From assembly GCF_001458735.1 (NCBI RefSeq), contig NZ_CZQA01000001.1, positions 1,178,001 to 1,242,000 on the forward strand: DNA of 64,000 nt, in the 5' to 3' direction. The stretch's first letter is position 1. Each line of letters begins with the position of its first letter. The stretch comes from Candidatus Nitrospira nitrosa. Its GTDB lineage: Bacteria; Nitrospirota; Nitrospiria; Nitrospirales; Nitrospiraceae. Shown here piece by piece: positions 1 to 9,135 of the stretch. The notes beneath the pieces are model-generated. The model searched no databases and had not been told where the DNA came from. It saw nothing but the letters and a program-made list of their open reading frames with translations. A program made the translations under genes and the position numbers.

Positions 1-338
1 AGGCCATCTTGGTTCGTGACGGCTTGGTCATGGAGGGCGCCGTGAGCAATGTGATGGCTGTTCAGGGAGGCGTACTCGTGACGGCTCCCGAAAGTCCGCG
101 TATTCTGTCCGGAGTGACCAGGACCGTCGTCTTGCAATTAGCAAGAAGGGAAGAGGTCGTCGTCGAGGAACGATTCATGTCGATCGACTCCCTGTACCAG
201 GCAGACGAGGTTTTTCTTACCGGGACCACGCTCGAAGTACTCGGGGTCGTTCAGATCGACGGGAAATCCATTGGCAACGGTCGCCCCGGTCCAGTGACTC
301 AGGCATTGGCAGCTCGATGGGCGATACTGACGGGCTAG
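1..338 (+). CDS. Class IV PLP-dependent aminotransferase, C-terminal part (5' end outside window)
   Basis: The frame is already open at base 3, so the true start lies upstream of the window; the TTG at base 9 is only the first start-like codon inside it. The visible 110 or so residues match the C-terminal half of class IV aminotransferases (D-amino-acid or branched-chain type, also aminodeoxychorismate lyase). An E-G-A-V-S-N stretch near the beginning is the family's cofactor-side loop, and ADEVFLTGTTLEV contains the T-G-T-T phosphate-binding turn. Substrate cannot be decided from this fragment. It ends 100 bases before rimP and is separated from it by a promoter-like site and a hairpin, so it probably belongs to an upstream operon. 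Confidence 0.85.
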   Translation, partial: AILVRDGLVMEGAVSNVMAVQGGVLVTAPESPRILSGVTRTVVLQLARREEVVVEERFMSIDSLYQADEVFLTGTTLEVLGVVQIDGKSIGNGRPGPVTQALAARWAILTG

Positions 339-343
339 TCCCC

Positions 344-372
344 TTGCATTGCTTAGGGGTGCGTGCTATGGT
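344..372 (+). promoter_or_regulatory. Putative sigma70 promoter for the rimP-nusA-infB operon
   Basis: TTGCAT (344-349) and TATGGT (367-372) are separated by 17 bases, and a TG two bases before the -10 (364-365) gives an extended -10. Transcription would begin near 379. That puts the hairpin at 384-403 at the very 5' end of the transcript. Seen in sequence only; no transcription data. Confidence 0.5.
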
Positions 373-383
373 ACCGCCTCTGT

Positions 384-408
384 AAGTGGGCGCACGCCCA
401 CTTTTTTG
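384..408 (+). terminator. Hairpin plus T-run at the start of the rimP leader (terminator or attenuator)
   Basis: AAGTGGGCG (384-392) and CGCCCACTT (395-403) are perfect reverse complements, followed directly by a T-tract (402-407). The form is an intrinsic terminator. It could end transcription of the upstream aminotransferase. If the promoter at 344-372 is real, it instead sits in the first 30 nucleotides of the rimP mRNA and would act as an attenuator or leader element. Confidence 0.7.
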
Positions 409-438
409 TTTGGTCACGTGCCTAAGAGGACATGAAGG

Positions 439-927
439 TTGAGGACGCCGGGGAGTAGTGTGCAGCCGGTTATCGACCGATTGCAGGAAGTTATTTCGCC
501 GATTCTATGGACGCTCGGACTCGAATTGATCGATGTTGTTTGCGTTGGACGTGGTCCGCGGTCTGTTGTTCGTGTGTTGGTCGACAAACCGGGTGGAGTG
601 ACCATCACCGACTGTGAGCAAGCACATAAGGCTCTAGGGCCGGCACTCGATGTCGCCGATCCGTTCCCTCACGCCTATACGCTTGAAGTCTCATCTCCAG
701 GTTTGGATCGCCCGTTCCAGAGAACTCAGGACTATCAACGGGCGATTGGAAAACAGGTGAATCTCAAGCTTCGACAGCCTCTCGAAGGTCAGTGGCGGAT
801 TACCGGAGAACTGATGCAAGTAGACGAGACTCTCGTCGTGTTGGAGGTCGGTACGCATCGAGCTCCCTTGGCGATTCAGCTCAGCCGTGAGAGCATTGCG
901 GAAGCGAAATTGGTCGTGAAAATCTAA
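439..927 (+). CDS. rimP: Ribosome maturation factor RimP
   Basis: RimP binds the 30S subunit and assists its late assembly. The 162-residue product has the family's usual length and two-domain form. The N-terminal alpha/beta domain has LELIDVVCV at about residues 28-36 and the VDK motif at 48-50. The signature EVSSPGLDRP lies at about 83-92, followed by the C-terminal SH3-like barrel. The start is uncertain: TTG 439 has AGAGGA eight bases upstream, while GTG 460 has GGGGAG four bases upstream and would remove only seven residues. It is the first gene of the nusA-infB translation operon; nusA follows after 50 bases. Confidence 0.95.
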   Translation: MRTPGSSVQPVIDRLQEVISPILWTLGLELIDVVCVGRGPRSVVRVLVDKPGGVTITDCEQAHKALGPALDVADPFPHAYTLEVSSPGLDRPFQRTQDYQRAIGKQVNLKLRQPLEGQWRITGELMQVDETLVVLEVGTHRAPLAIQLSRESIAEAKLVVKI

Positions 928-977
928 ATTGTGGGTGGGGGCGCCGTGGATGCAAACCGGATGCAGGAGCGTGAGGT

Positions 978-2135
978 ATGAACCGAGAACTGATTTCAGT
1001 AATTGACGAAATCGGGCGCCAAAAGGGAATCGACAAGGCGCGCGTAATCGGAGCCATTGAATCCGCTCTGCAGACTGCCGCAAAAAAGCGCTTTGGGCAG
1101 GCTGAGAACATTCAGGTTGAGATAGATCCGAAAACCGGAGAAATTTCAGTTGTCTCCAAGAAGACGATCGTCGAAACGGTCAGCAATCCTAAAGCCGAAA
1201 TTTCCCTACAAGAAGCCCGTCAGTATGACAGCGAAGCCGAAGTTGGAGACGAAATCGGTTCCCTGATTGAGATGAATGAATTGGGAAGAATTGCTGCGCA
1301 GACCGCCAAGCAAGTCATTTTTCAGAAGGTTCGTGAAGCAGAATGGGAGGCGGTGCAGAAGGAATACTCCACGAGGCAGGGTGATTTGGTCACCGGCATC
1401 ATTCTTGGCATGGAGCGCCGTAATTACTTGGTAGATCTCGGGAAGACAGAGGCGATTCTCCCGATACAAGAGCAGATCCCGCGTGAAACATACCGTCGTG
1501 GTGATCGTGTGAAAGCCATGCTGTTGGAAGTTCGTCGGACCCCTAAGGATGTACAGGTGATTTTGTCGCGAAGCCATCCCCAATTTGTGTCGAAACTCTT
1601 TGAGCTCGAAGTGCCTGAGATCATGGAGAAGATTATCGAAATCAAGTCGGTTGTTCGAGAGCCTGGGGATCGGACAAAGATTGCTGTGACGTCACGGGAA
1701 AAGGCGGTGGATCCGGTGGGTGCTTGTGTCGGTATTAAAGGTTCCCGCGTGCAAGCCGTCGTCCGTGAGTTGCGTGGTGAGAAGATCGACATCATTACCT
1801 GGACCCAAGATCCGAGGGTATTCATCGCCGAAGCCTTAAATCCTGCGACGATCGAAAAGGTCGGTATCGATGAGGAGAAGAAGTCGGCATTGGTGGTGGC
1901 CGCCGATTCCCAACTATCTTTGGCGATCGGCAAGAATGGCCAAAATGTCAGGCTTGCGGCGCGTTTGACAGGATGGAAAATCGACATCATCAGCGCCACG
2001 GAGTACGAAAAGGAGAAAGTGGAGCGCGACAAGGAAATCAAAGCGGCACTGGCTGAAGAGACAGAGGCGCAACGACTGCAGGAAGAGGCTCGTCAAGCTG
2101 CGAGAGCGGAAGAGGCACTGAACGGATCAGAGTAG
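978..2135 (+). CDS. nusA: Transcription termination/antitermination factor NusA
   Basis: NusA binds RNA polymerase and nascent RNA and modulates pausing, termination and antitermination. Order of parts in 385 residues: N-terminal polymerase-binding domain (about 1-125), S1 domain (about 135-200, containing [21 protein letters not shown]), KH1 with a G-I-K-G loop, and KH2 with a G-K-N-G loop followed by a charged coiled tail. It lacks the C-terminal acidic repeats of the 495-residue enterobacterial protein, as is common outside Proteobacteria. ATG 978 is preceded by a GAGG ribosome site. The ylxR and ylxQ genes often found between nusA and infB are absent; infB follows after 16 bases. Confidence 0.97.
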   Translation: MNRELISVIDEIGRQKGIDKARVIGAIESALQTAAKKRFGQAENIQVEIDPKTGEISVVSKKTIVETVSNPKAEISLQEARQYDSEAEVGDEIGSLIEMNELGRIAAQTAKQVIFQKVREAEWEAVQKEYSTRQGDLVTGIILGMERRNYLVDLGKTEAILPIQEQIPRETYRRGDRVKAMLLEVRRTPKDVQVILSRSHPQFVSKLFELEVPEIMEKIIEIKSVVREPGDRTKIAVTSREKAVDPVGACVGIKGSRVQAVVRELRGEKIDIITWTQDPRVFIAEALNPATIEKVGIDEEKKSALVVAADSQLSLAIGKNGQNVRLAARLTGWKIDIISATEYEKEKVERDKEIKAALAEETEAQRLQEEARQAARAEEALNGSE

Positions 2136-2151
2136 GATACGGAATCGTCTG

Positions 2152-4737
2152 ATGGCAATGCGTGTATACGAACTGGCAAAGAAGCTAGGCATGGAAAATC
2201 GCGTGCTCATCCCAGAGCTCAAGAAAATGGGTGTGCCAGTGACATCCCATAGTAGTGCGCTGGATGATGAGATCGTGGAGAAGGTGTTGGGAAAGCTCGC
2301 TCCGCAATCTAAGGGGCAGGGGGCTGCGACTGAAGCAGACTCTCCATCTAAGTCCATTCCCGGCGCGGCGCAGAGCAGGTCTTTGGCGAGCAAGGGGCAA
2401 CCGACGGAAGAGTCTGCCAAGCCTGACAAGCGGCGCATTCTGATTAAGCGTAAGAAAGAAGAAGAGCCGGCGGAGATTCTCTCGTCATCCACGGCCGTGG
2501 AAATAGAGCATTCAGCTCAGCCTGAGCTAGTAGTTGCAGCAAGCACCGATCCATCACCCTCTGCAGAGCAGTCGGTTATTGAAGAGCCTGTCGCGCCCAG
2601 CCCACGTGTGGAGGACATTCGACCGGAAAGCATAGTCGCACCTCCTGCCGCAGTGGTACCTTCGGCGGTGGTTCCCACGCAAGCGGCCGCTCAGCCTAAG
2701 CCGGTCGTTGCACCGCCAGGCGCTGCGACCACGACGGTTGAATCCGTCCTCGGCAAGAAGAAGAGCATGGCGTTCGAGGCCATTGAAGCCGAAGGACAGA
2801 AGGACAAGCTCAAGAAGGCCAAAAAGCCAGGTCGGCCGAAAGATGAGCAGCAGGATGTGAAGCTCAGAGAGGATGCCGCACGTTGGCAGGATCTCCGGGC
2901 CATTCCGGTCCAACGTCGTGATGATCGCTCTAAGCATTTGCACCATAGTGCTCCATCAGAGGTGACGAAGCCGCGTCGAAAGAGTGTCAAGGTCACTCCG
3001 AGAACAACGGTCAAAGAATTTGCGGAGTTGATTGGCCAGCGTCCCGCAGACATTGTTCGTAAGCTTATGGAGATGGGTCAAATGCTGACCTATCACCAGC
3101 CAATGAATCTGGACGCAGCGGCGATGTTAGCTGAAGAGAGTGGTGTCAAGATCGATATCGTAATTGAAAAAGTAGGGGACGATTTGTTGCAAGATGTGCT
3201 GGAGACTGGCGGTGAAGAACGGCCTGAACCGCGCCCACCTGTCGTGACGATCATGGGTCATGTCGATCACGGGAAGACATCATTACTCGACGCCATTCGT
3301 CAAACCAATGTTGCAGAGGGAGAGGCTGGCGGTATCACGCAGCATATTGGGGCCTATACGGTTTCGGTACGCGGCAAGCAGGTGACCTTCTTGGATACGC
3401 CAGGCCATGAGGCTTTCACGGCCATGAGGGCCCGTGGGGCTAAAGTCACGGATGTCGTCATTCTCGTCGTTGCTGCAGACGATGGCGTCATGCCTCAAAC
3501 TATTGAGGCCATCCACCATGCGAAGGCCGCAGGCGTTCCGCTCATCGTTGCGATGAACAAGATCGATAAGCCTACAGCCAATCCGGATCGGGTCAAGAAT
3601 GCGCTCTCAGAACATGGACTCATTTCTGAAGCTTGGGGTGGCGATACGATCATGGTTGAAGTGTCGGCCAAGCAAAAAACTGGTCTGGATACGCTTTTGG
3701 AAATGATTCTTTTGCAGGCCGAAGTGCTTGAGCTCAAGGCGGATCCACACCGGCAGGCTAGAGGTACGGTCGTCGAAGCGAAAATTGAACGAGGGCGAGG
3801 GCCAGTCGCGACGGTCCTGGTGCAGGGTGGGACCTTGCGGGTCGGCGATGCGTATGTCGTGGGTACGTTCAGTGGCCGTGTACGGGCGCTCATCAATGAT
3901 CGTGGTGAAAAAGTACAGCAGGCCGGGCCGTCCATTCCAGTCGAAGTCATTGGCTTGCCGGGTGTTCCGTCGGCAGGAGATGTCTTCCATGTCGTCTCGA
4001 ATGAGCGGGTAGCCAGAGAGATTGCCGAAGAGCGAGCTCAAAAACGTCGAGCAGCCGAATTGACCAGTCCGACGAAGGTTTCGCTTGATGACCTTTTTGC
4101 AAAAATCCAAGAAGGGTCAGTGAAGGAGTTGGCCATCGTCATCAAGGCCGATGTGCAGGGATCGTCTGAGGCGTTGGCCGGAGCGGTTGAAAAGTTATCG
4201 ACCGACGCGGTCAAGCTTCGGGTCATTCATAACGCCGTCGGCGGAATTATGGAATCCGATGTCCTGCTTGCGGCAGCATCGCGGGCGATCGTCATTGGGT
4301 TTAATATTAGACCTGAGCCAAAGGCCACGGCATTGGCTGAGCAGCAAGGTGTCGATGTCCGGCTCTATACGATCATCTATGACGCCATTGCCGATATCAA
4401 AGCCGCCATGGAAGGCTTGCTTGAACCGACGCTCAAGGAGCGAGCTCTGGGACGTGCAGAGGTACGCCAGGTCTTTATGATCCCAAAGGTTGGCGCAGTG
4501 GCAGGTGCCTATGTGGTTGATGGCCTCATCTCGCGAACCAGTGCTGGAGTCCGTGTGATTCGGGATAATGTGGTGGTCTATCAGGGTAAATTTGGCTCGT
4601 TGAAGCGATTCAAGGACGATGTGCGTGAGGTTCAGCAGGGATATGAGTGTGGATTCAGTATAGAGAATTTCAATGATGTGAAAGTGGGAGATATTGTCGA
4701 AGCGTATACGATCGACAAAATCGCCACTAAGCTTTAG
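2152..4737 (+). CDS. infB: Translation initiation factor IF-2
   Basis: GTPase that brings initiator tRNA to the 30S subunit and promotes subunit joining. 861 residues: an IF2N domain at the start ([14 protein letters not shown]), a long low-complexity charged linker (about 55-270) rich in Pro, Ala and Lys, a second IF2N-like segment, then the G domain. G motifs are GHVDHGKT at 369-376, DTPGH at 415-419 and NKID at 469-472, followed by domains II, III and the tRNA-binding C2 domain. Two in-frame ATGs (2152 and 2158) lie close together without a strong ribosome site, so the start could be either. It is central to the rimP-nusA operon. Confidence 0.98.
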   Translation: MAMRVYELAKKLGMENRVLIPELKKMGVPVTSHSSALDDEIVEKVLGKLAPQSKGQGAATEADSPSKSIPGAAQSRSLASKGQPTEESAKPDKRRILIKRKKEEEPAEILSSSTAVEIEHSAQPELVVAASTDPSPSAEQSVIEEPVAPSPRVEDIRPESIVAPPAAVVPSAVVPTQAAAQPKPVVAPPGAATTTVESVLGKKKSMAFEAIEAEGQKDKLKKAKKPGRPKDEQQDVKLREDAARWQDLRAIPVQRRDDRSKHLHHSAPSEVTKPRRKSVKVTPRTTVKEFAELIGQRPADIVRKLMEMGQMLTYHQPMNLDAAAMLAEESGVKIDIVIEKVGDDLLQDVLETGGEERPEPRPPVVTIMGHVDHGKTSLLDAIRQTNVAEGEAGGITQHIGAYTVSVRGKQVTFLDTPGHEAFTAMRARGAKVTDVVILVVAADDGVMPQTIEAIHHAKAAGVPLIVAMNKIDKPTANPDRVKNALSEHGLISEAWGGDTIMVEVSAKQKTGLDTLLEMILLQAEVLELKADPHRQARGTVVEAKIERGRGPVATVLVQGGTLRVGDAYVVGTFSGRVRALINDRGEKVQQAGPSIPVEVIGLPGVPSAGDVFHVVSNERVAREIAEERAQKRRAAELTSPTKVSLDDLFAKIQEGSVKELAIVIKADVQGSSEALAGAVEKLSTDAVKLRVIHNAVGGIMESDVLLAAASRAIVIGFNIRPEPKATALAEQQGVDVRLYTIIYDAIADIKAAMEGLLEPTLKERALGRAEVRQVFMIPKVGAVAGAYVVDGLISRTSAGVRVIRDNVVVYQGKFGSLKRFKDDVREVQQGYECGFSIENFNDVKVGDIVEAYTIDKIATKL

Positions 4738-4820
4738 ATGTCAATCCAGATCATGGCGCCGTGCGGTAGGCGCTCTCACGGAGACCGGCTCATATAAAGG
4801 GCACGTTGTAGGCGGTCATT

Positions 4821-5102
4821 ATGGTGGTTGGGCTCTGTACGGTCGAGTTGTTCATCGCAGAGAGCCAATCGTTGAAAGATAAGCGTCAGGTCCTGCATGG
4901 ACTCAAAGAGCGACTGCGAAGTAAATTTAACCTCTCTGTGGCAGAAGTCGATGGGCAAGATCTCTGGCAGAAGGCCGTTCTCGCAATGGCCTGTGTGGCC
5001 AGCGAGGGACGTTTTGTGAGCCAAGTTTTGGAGCAGGCGCTGAACCTGATCAAGAGTATGCCGGTTCTCGAGGTGATCCGTACTCAACAGGAGTTGCTCT
5101 AG
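4821..5102 (+). CDS. DUF503 (YlxP-like) family protein
   Basis: A 93-residue protein of the DUF503/YlxP family, recognised by the start MVVGLCTVELFI, the SLKDKRQVLHGLKERLR segment and the ending IRTQQELL. The family is small, cytosolic and almost always encoded between infB and rbfA, as here (84 bases after infB, 43 before rbfA). Its biochemical role is not established; the conserved position suggests a part in ribosome maturation or RNA metabolism, which is inference. Confidence 0.9.
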   Translation: MVVGLCTVELFIAESQSLKDKRQVLHGLKERLRSKFNLSVAEVDGQDLWQKAVLAMACVASEGRFVSQVLEQALNLIKSMPVLEVIRTQQELL

Positions 5103-5145
5103 CCTTCAGCCCCATGTCGCCGTTCCTGAGGACCATCACCTTACG

Positions 5146-5556
5146 ATGTCTAAGGCAACCTACAAACGGGCTGATCGAGTGGCCGATCAGATTCGCATGG
5201 AAGTAGCCGATATTCTTATGCGCAAAATCAAAGATCCTCGGGTGCATGGTGTCACCGTGACCGATGTCGAACTCACAGGAGATTTGCGTATCGCACATGT
5301 CTTCGTTACGACCATGGAGCGGGATGCGGCTGAGCGTGAAGTCTTTGCCGGGCTGTCAAAAGCGAGTGGGTTTGTGCGTGCTGAATTAGGACGTCGTCTG
5401 TCGCTCCGTTACCTCCCCGATGTTATTTTCAAGAAGGATGTGAGTGGCATAAGGGGTAATCGAATCGACCAGTTATTGGCAGGATTGCATGGTCCTGCCG
5501 GAGAACCGCAAGCCCTCAAAGACTCCACTGAGGAATCGAGTGTTTCAGAGTCTTGA
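5146..5556 (+). CDS. rbfA: Ribosome-binding factor A
   Basis: RbfA is a KH-like protein that binds the 16S 5' helix region and helps mature the 30S subunit, notably in the cold. 136 residues, usual for the family. The sequence shows the RbfA pattern: R-A-D-R-V-A-D-Q-I near the start, IKDPRVHGVTVTDVEL, then the DLRIAHVFV strand and a long helix ending in LRYLPDVIF. The last 25 residues are a polar tail. It lies between the DUF503 gene and truB in the operon; truB starts four bases after its stop. Confidence 0.95.
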   Translation: MSKATYKRADRVADQIRMEVADILMRKIKDPRVHGVTVTDVELTGDLRIAHVFVTTMERDAAEREVFAGLSKASGFVRAELGRRLSLRYLPDVIFKKDVSGIRGNRIDQLLAGLHGPAGEPQALKDSTEESSVSES

Positions 5557-5560
5557 TGCT

Positions 5561-6511
5561 ATGACCAGCGCTACCACGATGTTTGAGCAGAGGGTGTCCC
5601 AAGACGGGGTACTTATTGTTCACAAAGAAACCGGTTGGACGTCGCATGATGTTGTTGCCAAAATTCGCGCCCTTTTGAAAGAAAGCAAAGTTGGGCATGC
5701 CGGCACATTAGATCCAAGTGCGACAGGGGTTTTGCCGATTCTTGTGGGGCGAGCCACAAGAATTGCCGAATATCTGGTTGATTGGGATAAGGAGTACCGA
5801 GCTCAGTTGCGGCTCGGAGAAACGACGGATACACAGGATGCAACCGGTCGGCTCTTGACGAGTACTGATCCAAGTGGAGTCACGGAAATCAATCTACAAA
5901 CAGTGCTCACCGGATTCCGTGGTATCCAACGACAACTGCCGCCCATGTACTCGGCAGTCAAGGTCGGAGGACAACGACTGTATAAGGCCGCCAGGGCTGG
6001 CAAGACGATCGACCGGGCTGAACGCTCTATCGTGATTCATACGCTGGAACTCATGTCCTTTGATGGCCGAGATGCAACATTGCGCGTTGTTTGTTCGAAA
6101 GGCACGTATGTGCGTACGCTCTGTGCCGATATAGGCCAGGCCTTAGGTGTCGGGGGGCACCTGTTTTCGTTGGAACGGCGTCGTGTGGGGCCACTTTCGA
6201 TCGAGCGTGCATTGACGGTCGAACAAGTCGCCTCTCACCTTGCGGCGAGCACTCTCGCATCGCAATTTCTTTCCCTGGACGAACTCCTTTTCGAGCTTCC
6301 TGCTGTGGTTGTCAACGAGGAACAGGCAGAGCGGGTGTTACACGGGACACCCGTGTCCCAGATAGGGATTGGTCAGTCTCTCTCTTCCCTGGCGGCAGGC
6401 AATGTGCGACTGAAGGATGAAGCTGGGCGACTGTTGGCAATTGGAACTCATGACCGGACGGGTCTGGGAGCGATTAAAGTGCGTAAAGTATTAAGTCTCT
6501 CGAGTCATTAA
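5561..6511 (+). CDS. truB: tRNA pseudouridine(55) synthase TruB
   Basis: Converts U55 to pseudouridine in the T-loop of tRNAs. 316 residues from ATG 5561. [17 protein letters not shown] is the N-terminal motif and [16 protein letters not shown] contains the catalytic aspartate (Asp51 counted from this start). [18 protein letters not shown] and the [13 protein letters not shown] motif follow, with a PUA-like RNA-binding domain at the C-terminus. The frame is open further upstream into rbfA, but the ATG four bases after the rbfA stop fits best by length and coupling; ATG 5579 is an alternative. Part of the nusA operon. Confidence 0.95.
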   Translation: MTSATTMFEQRVSQDGVLIVHKETGWTSHDVVAKIRALLKESKVGHAGTLDPSATGVLPILVGRATRIAEYLVDWDKEYRAQLRLGETTDTQDATGRLLTSTDPSGVTEINLQTVLTGFRGIQRQLPPMYSAVKVGGQRLYKAARAGKTIDRAERSIVIHTLELMSFDGRDATLRVVCSKGTYVRTLCADIGQALGVGGHLFSLERRRVGPLSIERALTVEQVASHLAASTLASQFLSLDELLFELPAVVVNEEQAERVLHGTPVSQIGIGQSLSSLAAGNVRLKDEAGRLLAIGTHDRTGLGAIKVRKVLSLSSH

Positions 6512-6527
6512 TGGAGAAGGAGTGGTT

Positions 6528-6797
6528 ATGGCGTTATTGAAGGAAGCAAAAGCAGCACTGATTCAGGAATATCAGCAGCACGACAAAGATTCCGGCTCTC
6601 CGGAAGTCCAAATAGCCGTCTTGACGAATCGCATTACCTATCTGACCGAGCATTTTAAGACTCACAAGAAAGACCATCACTCGCGACGCGGGTTGTTACA
6701 ACTGGTCGGCCGGCGGCGTCGGTTGTTGGACTATCTTCGCGGAGTGGATGACGCTCGTTACCGGGCCATTATCGATCGCCTCGGTATACGCAAGTAA
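6528..6797 (+). CDS. rpsO: 30S ribosomal protein S15
   Basis: Primary 16S rRNA-binding protein of the 30S platform. 89 residues, exactly the usual length, with the conserved [16 protein letters not shown] loop and the basic segment [23 protein letters not shown] 6528 is preceded by AAGGAG with five bases of spacing; the in-frame GTG at 6522 lies inside that ribosome site and is rejected. rpsO followed by pnp is a widely conserved pair, and the 217 bases between them form a structured leader. Confidence 0.97.
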   Translation: MALLKEAKAALIQEYQQHDKDSGSPEVQIAVLTNRITYLTEHFKTHKKDHHSRRGLLQLVGRRRRLLDYLRGVDDARYRAIIDRLGIRK

Positions 6798-6849
6798 CCG
6801 GTCGTTCCCAGAACGGCGTGGACCGGCGCCATCGCATTACTCGCATGTC

Positions 6850-6992
6850 CCACAGATGAACACCGACATGCGCTCTGTTCCTCCACTGCCGGGTGAAATC
6901 TTCCGGCCATGGGTGGGAGACGTGTGCCCTTCGCGTGCTCGACTGAGCAGCGAGGAACGTCGACCAGAGCGTTTGTCAGTGGGCATCTGTGG
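6850..6992 (+). promoter_or_regulatory. Long imperfect hairpin in the pnp leader
   Basis: CCACAGATG (6850-6858) pairs perfectly with CATCTGTGG (6984-6992). Further in, CAC and GACA pair with TGTC and GTG around one mismatch, then CGCTCTG (6871-6877) pairs with CAGAGCG (6965-6971), and TTCC with GGAA. Two small hairpins cap the structure: GCCGG/CCGGC (6888-6907) and TGCTC/GAGCA. Established knowledge from E. coli is that a long rpsO-pnp hairpin is cut by RNase III and lets PNPase control its own mRNA; an equivalent role here is inferred from position and form. Confidence 0.6.
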
Positions 6993-7014
6993 ACCTAACC
7001 AGAGGAGACCATAG

Positions 7015-9132
7015 ATGATACATGTTGTAGAGGTAGAAGTTGCCGGTCGTATGCTCCGGCTTGAAACCGGTCGCGTCGCGAAACAAGCCGACGGATCAAT
7101 TTGGGCATCCTACGGTGATACCGTCGTGCTCGCTACGGCTGTTTCAGCCCAAACCGCCAAGCCTGGGATCGACTTTCTTCCCTTGACGGTCGACTACCAG
7201 GAAAAAGCCTATGCGGCAGGCAAGATTCCTGGAGGCTATTTTAAACGGGAAGGCCGACCGGCTGAGAAGGAGGTCTTGACCAGCCGATTGATTGATCGTC
7301 CCCTGCGTCCGCTCTTCCCTGAAGGATTCTATTTCGAAACCCAGGTCATCGCCTCGGTCCTCTCAGCCGACAAGACGGGCTCGGCCGACGTGATCGGAAT
7401 TACCGCGGCCTCGGCGGCACTGGCCATATCCAATATCCCATTCAATGGGCCCGTCGCCGGAGTGAAGATCGGCTATATCAAGGGTCAGCTCGTCGTCAAT
7501 CCAGACCTCGAAGCCATGGAACAAAGCGACCTCCATCTCGTGGTGGCCGGAACGGCCGATGCGGTTATGATGGTGGAGGCAGGTGCCAATGAACTTTCCG
7601 AACAAACCATGCTGCAGGCGCTGGAGTTAGCTCACAGCGAAATCAAGAAGATTGTTCAGAAGATCGATGAATTAGCGAAGAAGGTGGGATGCGTTAAGCG
7701 AAACGTCGTACAGGAGTCGATTGATCCCACGCTGCAGGCGGAGATTAAGTCTCTGGTGGCCCAGCCGATTCGGGACGCCATTATGATTTCCAACAAGAGT
7801 GCGCGGCAGGAGCGATTGGACCAAATCCTTGCGGAGACCGTTCAAAAGCTCCAGAAACCAGAAGACGCTTCACGTGAGCGGCATATCAAGATCGTCTTTC
7901 ATCAACTGGAGTACACGGAAGTCCGGAAGATGATTCTGGAGAAACAGTCGCGGGCGGACGGCCGTGGGCCATCCGACATCCGACCGATCACCTGTGAAGT
8001 CGGCGCCTTGCCGCGCGCGCATGGTTCGGCCATCTTTACCCGCGGAGAAACCCAGAGTCTCGCCGTTGTGACCTTGGGGACGACGGACGATGAGCAGCGA
8101 ATTGATGCGTTAGAAGGGGAGTATACCCGTACATTCATGCTGCATTACAACTTCCCGCCCTTCAGTGTCGGTGAAGCGCGACCGCTTCGCTCACCAGGTA
8201 GACGTGAAGTCGGCCACGGCGCATTGGCGGAGCGGGCGTTGAAGCCTGTCATCCCCGCTAAGGATGTGTTTCCATACACTCTGCGCATTGTTTCGGAGAT
8301 TCTGGAATCCAATGGGTCCTCCTCGATGGCTACAGTCTGTGGCGGAACGTTGGCAATGATGGATGCGGGTGTTCCAATCAAGGAGCCCGTTGCCGGTATT
8401 GCGATGGGGCTCATTAAAGAAGGAAACGATGTGATTATCTTGTCCGACATTCTCGGCCTTGAAGATCACTTGGGTGATATGGATTTCAAAGTATGCGGGA
8501 CGAAGAACGGGGTGACCGCACTTCAAATGGACATCAAGATTGGTGGGATTACCACTACCTTGATGCAGCAAGCGTTGGAACAAGCCCGATCGGGACGTCT
8601 CCACATTCTGGGCCGCATGGCGAACGCACTCCAGGGGCCACGCACCGAACTCTCAGCCTTTGCCCCCCGCATCCACACGATGAAGGTCAAGCAGGACAAA
8701 ATACGGGATATCATCGGGCAGGGAGGGAAGACGATCCGCGGGATTCAAGCCGATTGTGGCGTCAAGATCAGCGTTGAAGACAGCGGGATTGTCACGATCG
8801 CGTCCTCGGACGGTGAATCTCTCCAGAAAGCCAAGGACATCATCAACCGCCTGACCGAGGAAGTCGAAGTCGGGAAGGTCTATTCCGGGACGGTAAGAAA
8901 AATCATGGACTTCGGCGCCTTCGTCGAGGTCTTGCCGGGCACGGACGGACTCGTGCACATCTCTCAGCTCGCCCATCATCGCGTAAAATCGGTTTCTGAT
9001 GAAGTGGCCGAAGGAGACCAAATTTTGGTCAAAGTGCTTGAAATCGATAAGCAGGGGAAAATCCGCCTCAGTCGAAAAGAAACTATTCCGGCACCGACCA
9101 CCGGCGGCGCACCTGATCCAGCGGGTGGGTAA
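7015..9132 (+). CDS. pnp: Polyribonucleotide nucleotidyltransferase (PNPase)
   Basis: 3'-to-5' phosphorolytic exoribonuclease, working as a trimer and in RNA-degrading complexes. 705 residues, full length: first RNase PH domain (from about residue 10, with GDTVVLATAV), helical linker, second RNase PH domain (about 310-545, ADGRGPSDIRPI then MDIKIGGITTTLM carrying the catalytic acidic residue), KH domain (IIGQGGKTI) and S1 domain (GAFVEVLPGTDGLVHISQL). ATG 7015 has GAGGAG upstream. It is preceded by a long structured leader and followed after three bases by the M16 protease gene. Confidence 0.98.
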   Translation: MIHVVEVEVAGRMLRLETGRVAKQADGSIWASYGDTVVLATAVSAQTAKPGIDFLPLTVDYQEKAYAAGKIPGGYFKREGRPAEKEVLTSRLIDRPLRPLFPEGFYFETQVIASVLSADKTGSADVIGITAASAALAISNIPFNGPVAGVKIGYIKGQLVVNPDLEAMEQSDLHLVVAGTADAVMMVEAGANELSEQTMLQALELAHSEIKKIVQKIDELAKKVGCVKRNVVQESIDPTLQAEIKSLVAQPIRDAIMISNKSARQERLDQILAETVQKLQKPEDASRERHIKIVFHQLEYTEVRKMILEKQSRADGRGPSDIRPITCEVGALPRAHGSAIFTRGETQSLAVVTLGTTDDEQRIDALEGEYTRTFMLHYNFPPFSVGEARPLRSPGRREVGHGALAERALKPVIPAKDVFPYTLRIVSEILESNGSSSMATVCGGTLAMMDAGVPIKEPVAGIAMGLIKEGNDVIILSDILGLEDHLGDMDFKVCGTKNGVTALQMDIKIGGITTTLMQQALEQARSGRLHILGRMANALQGPRTELSAFAPRIHTMKVKQDKIRDIIGQGGKTIRGIQADCGVKISVEDSGIVTIASSDGESLQKAKDIINRLTEEVEVGKVYSGTVRKIMDFGAFVEVLPGTDGLVHISQLAHHRVKSVSDEVAEGDQILVKVLEIDKQGKIRLSRKETIPAPTTGGAPDPAGG

Positions 9133-9135
9133 CAC

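Noticed and set aside
1424-2041. Minus-strand open frame opposite nusA
   Set aside because: Ser/Arg/Thr-rich translation typical of antisense frames; nusA motifs are intact on the plus strand.
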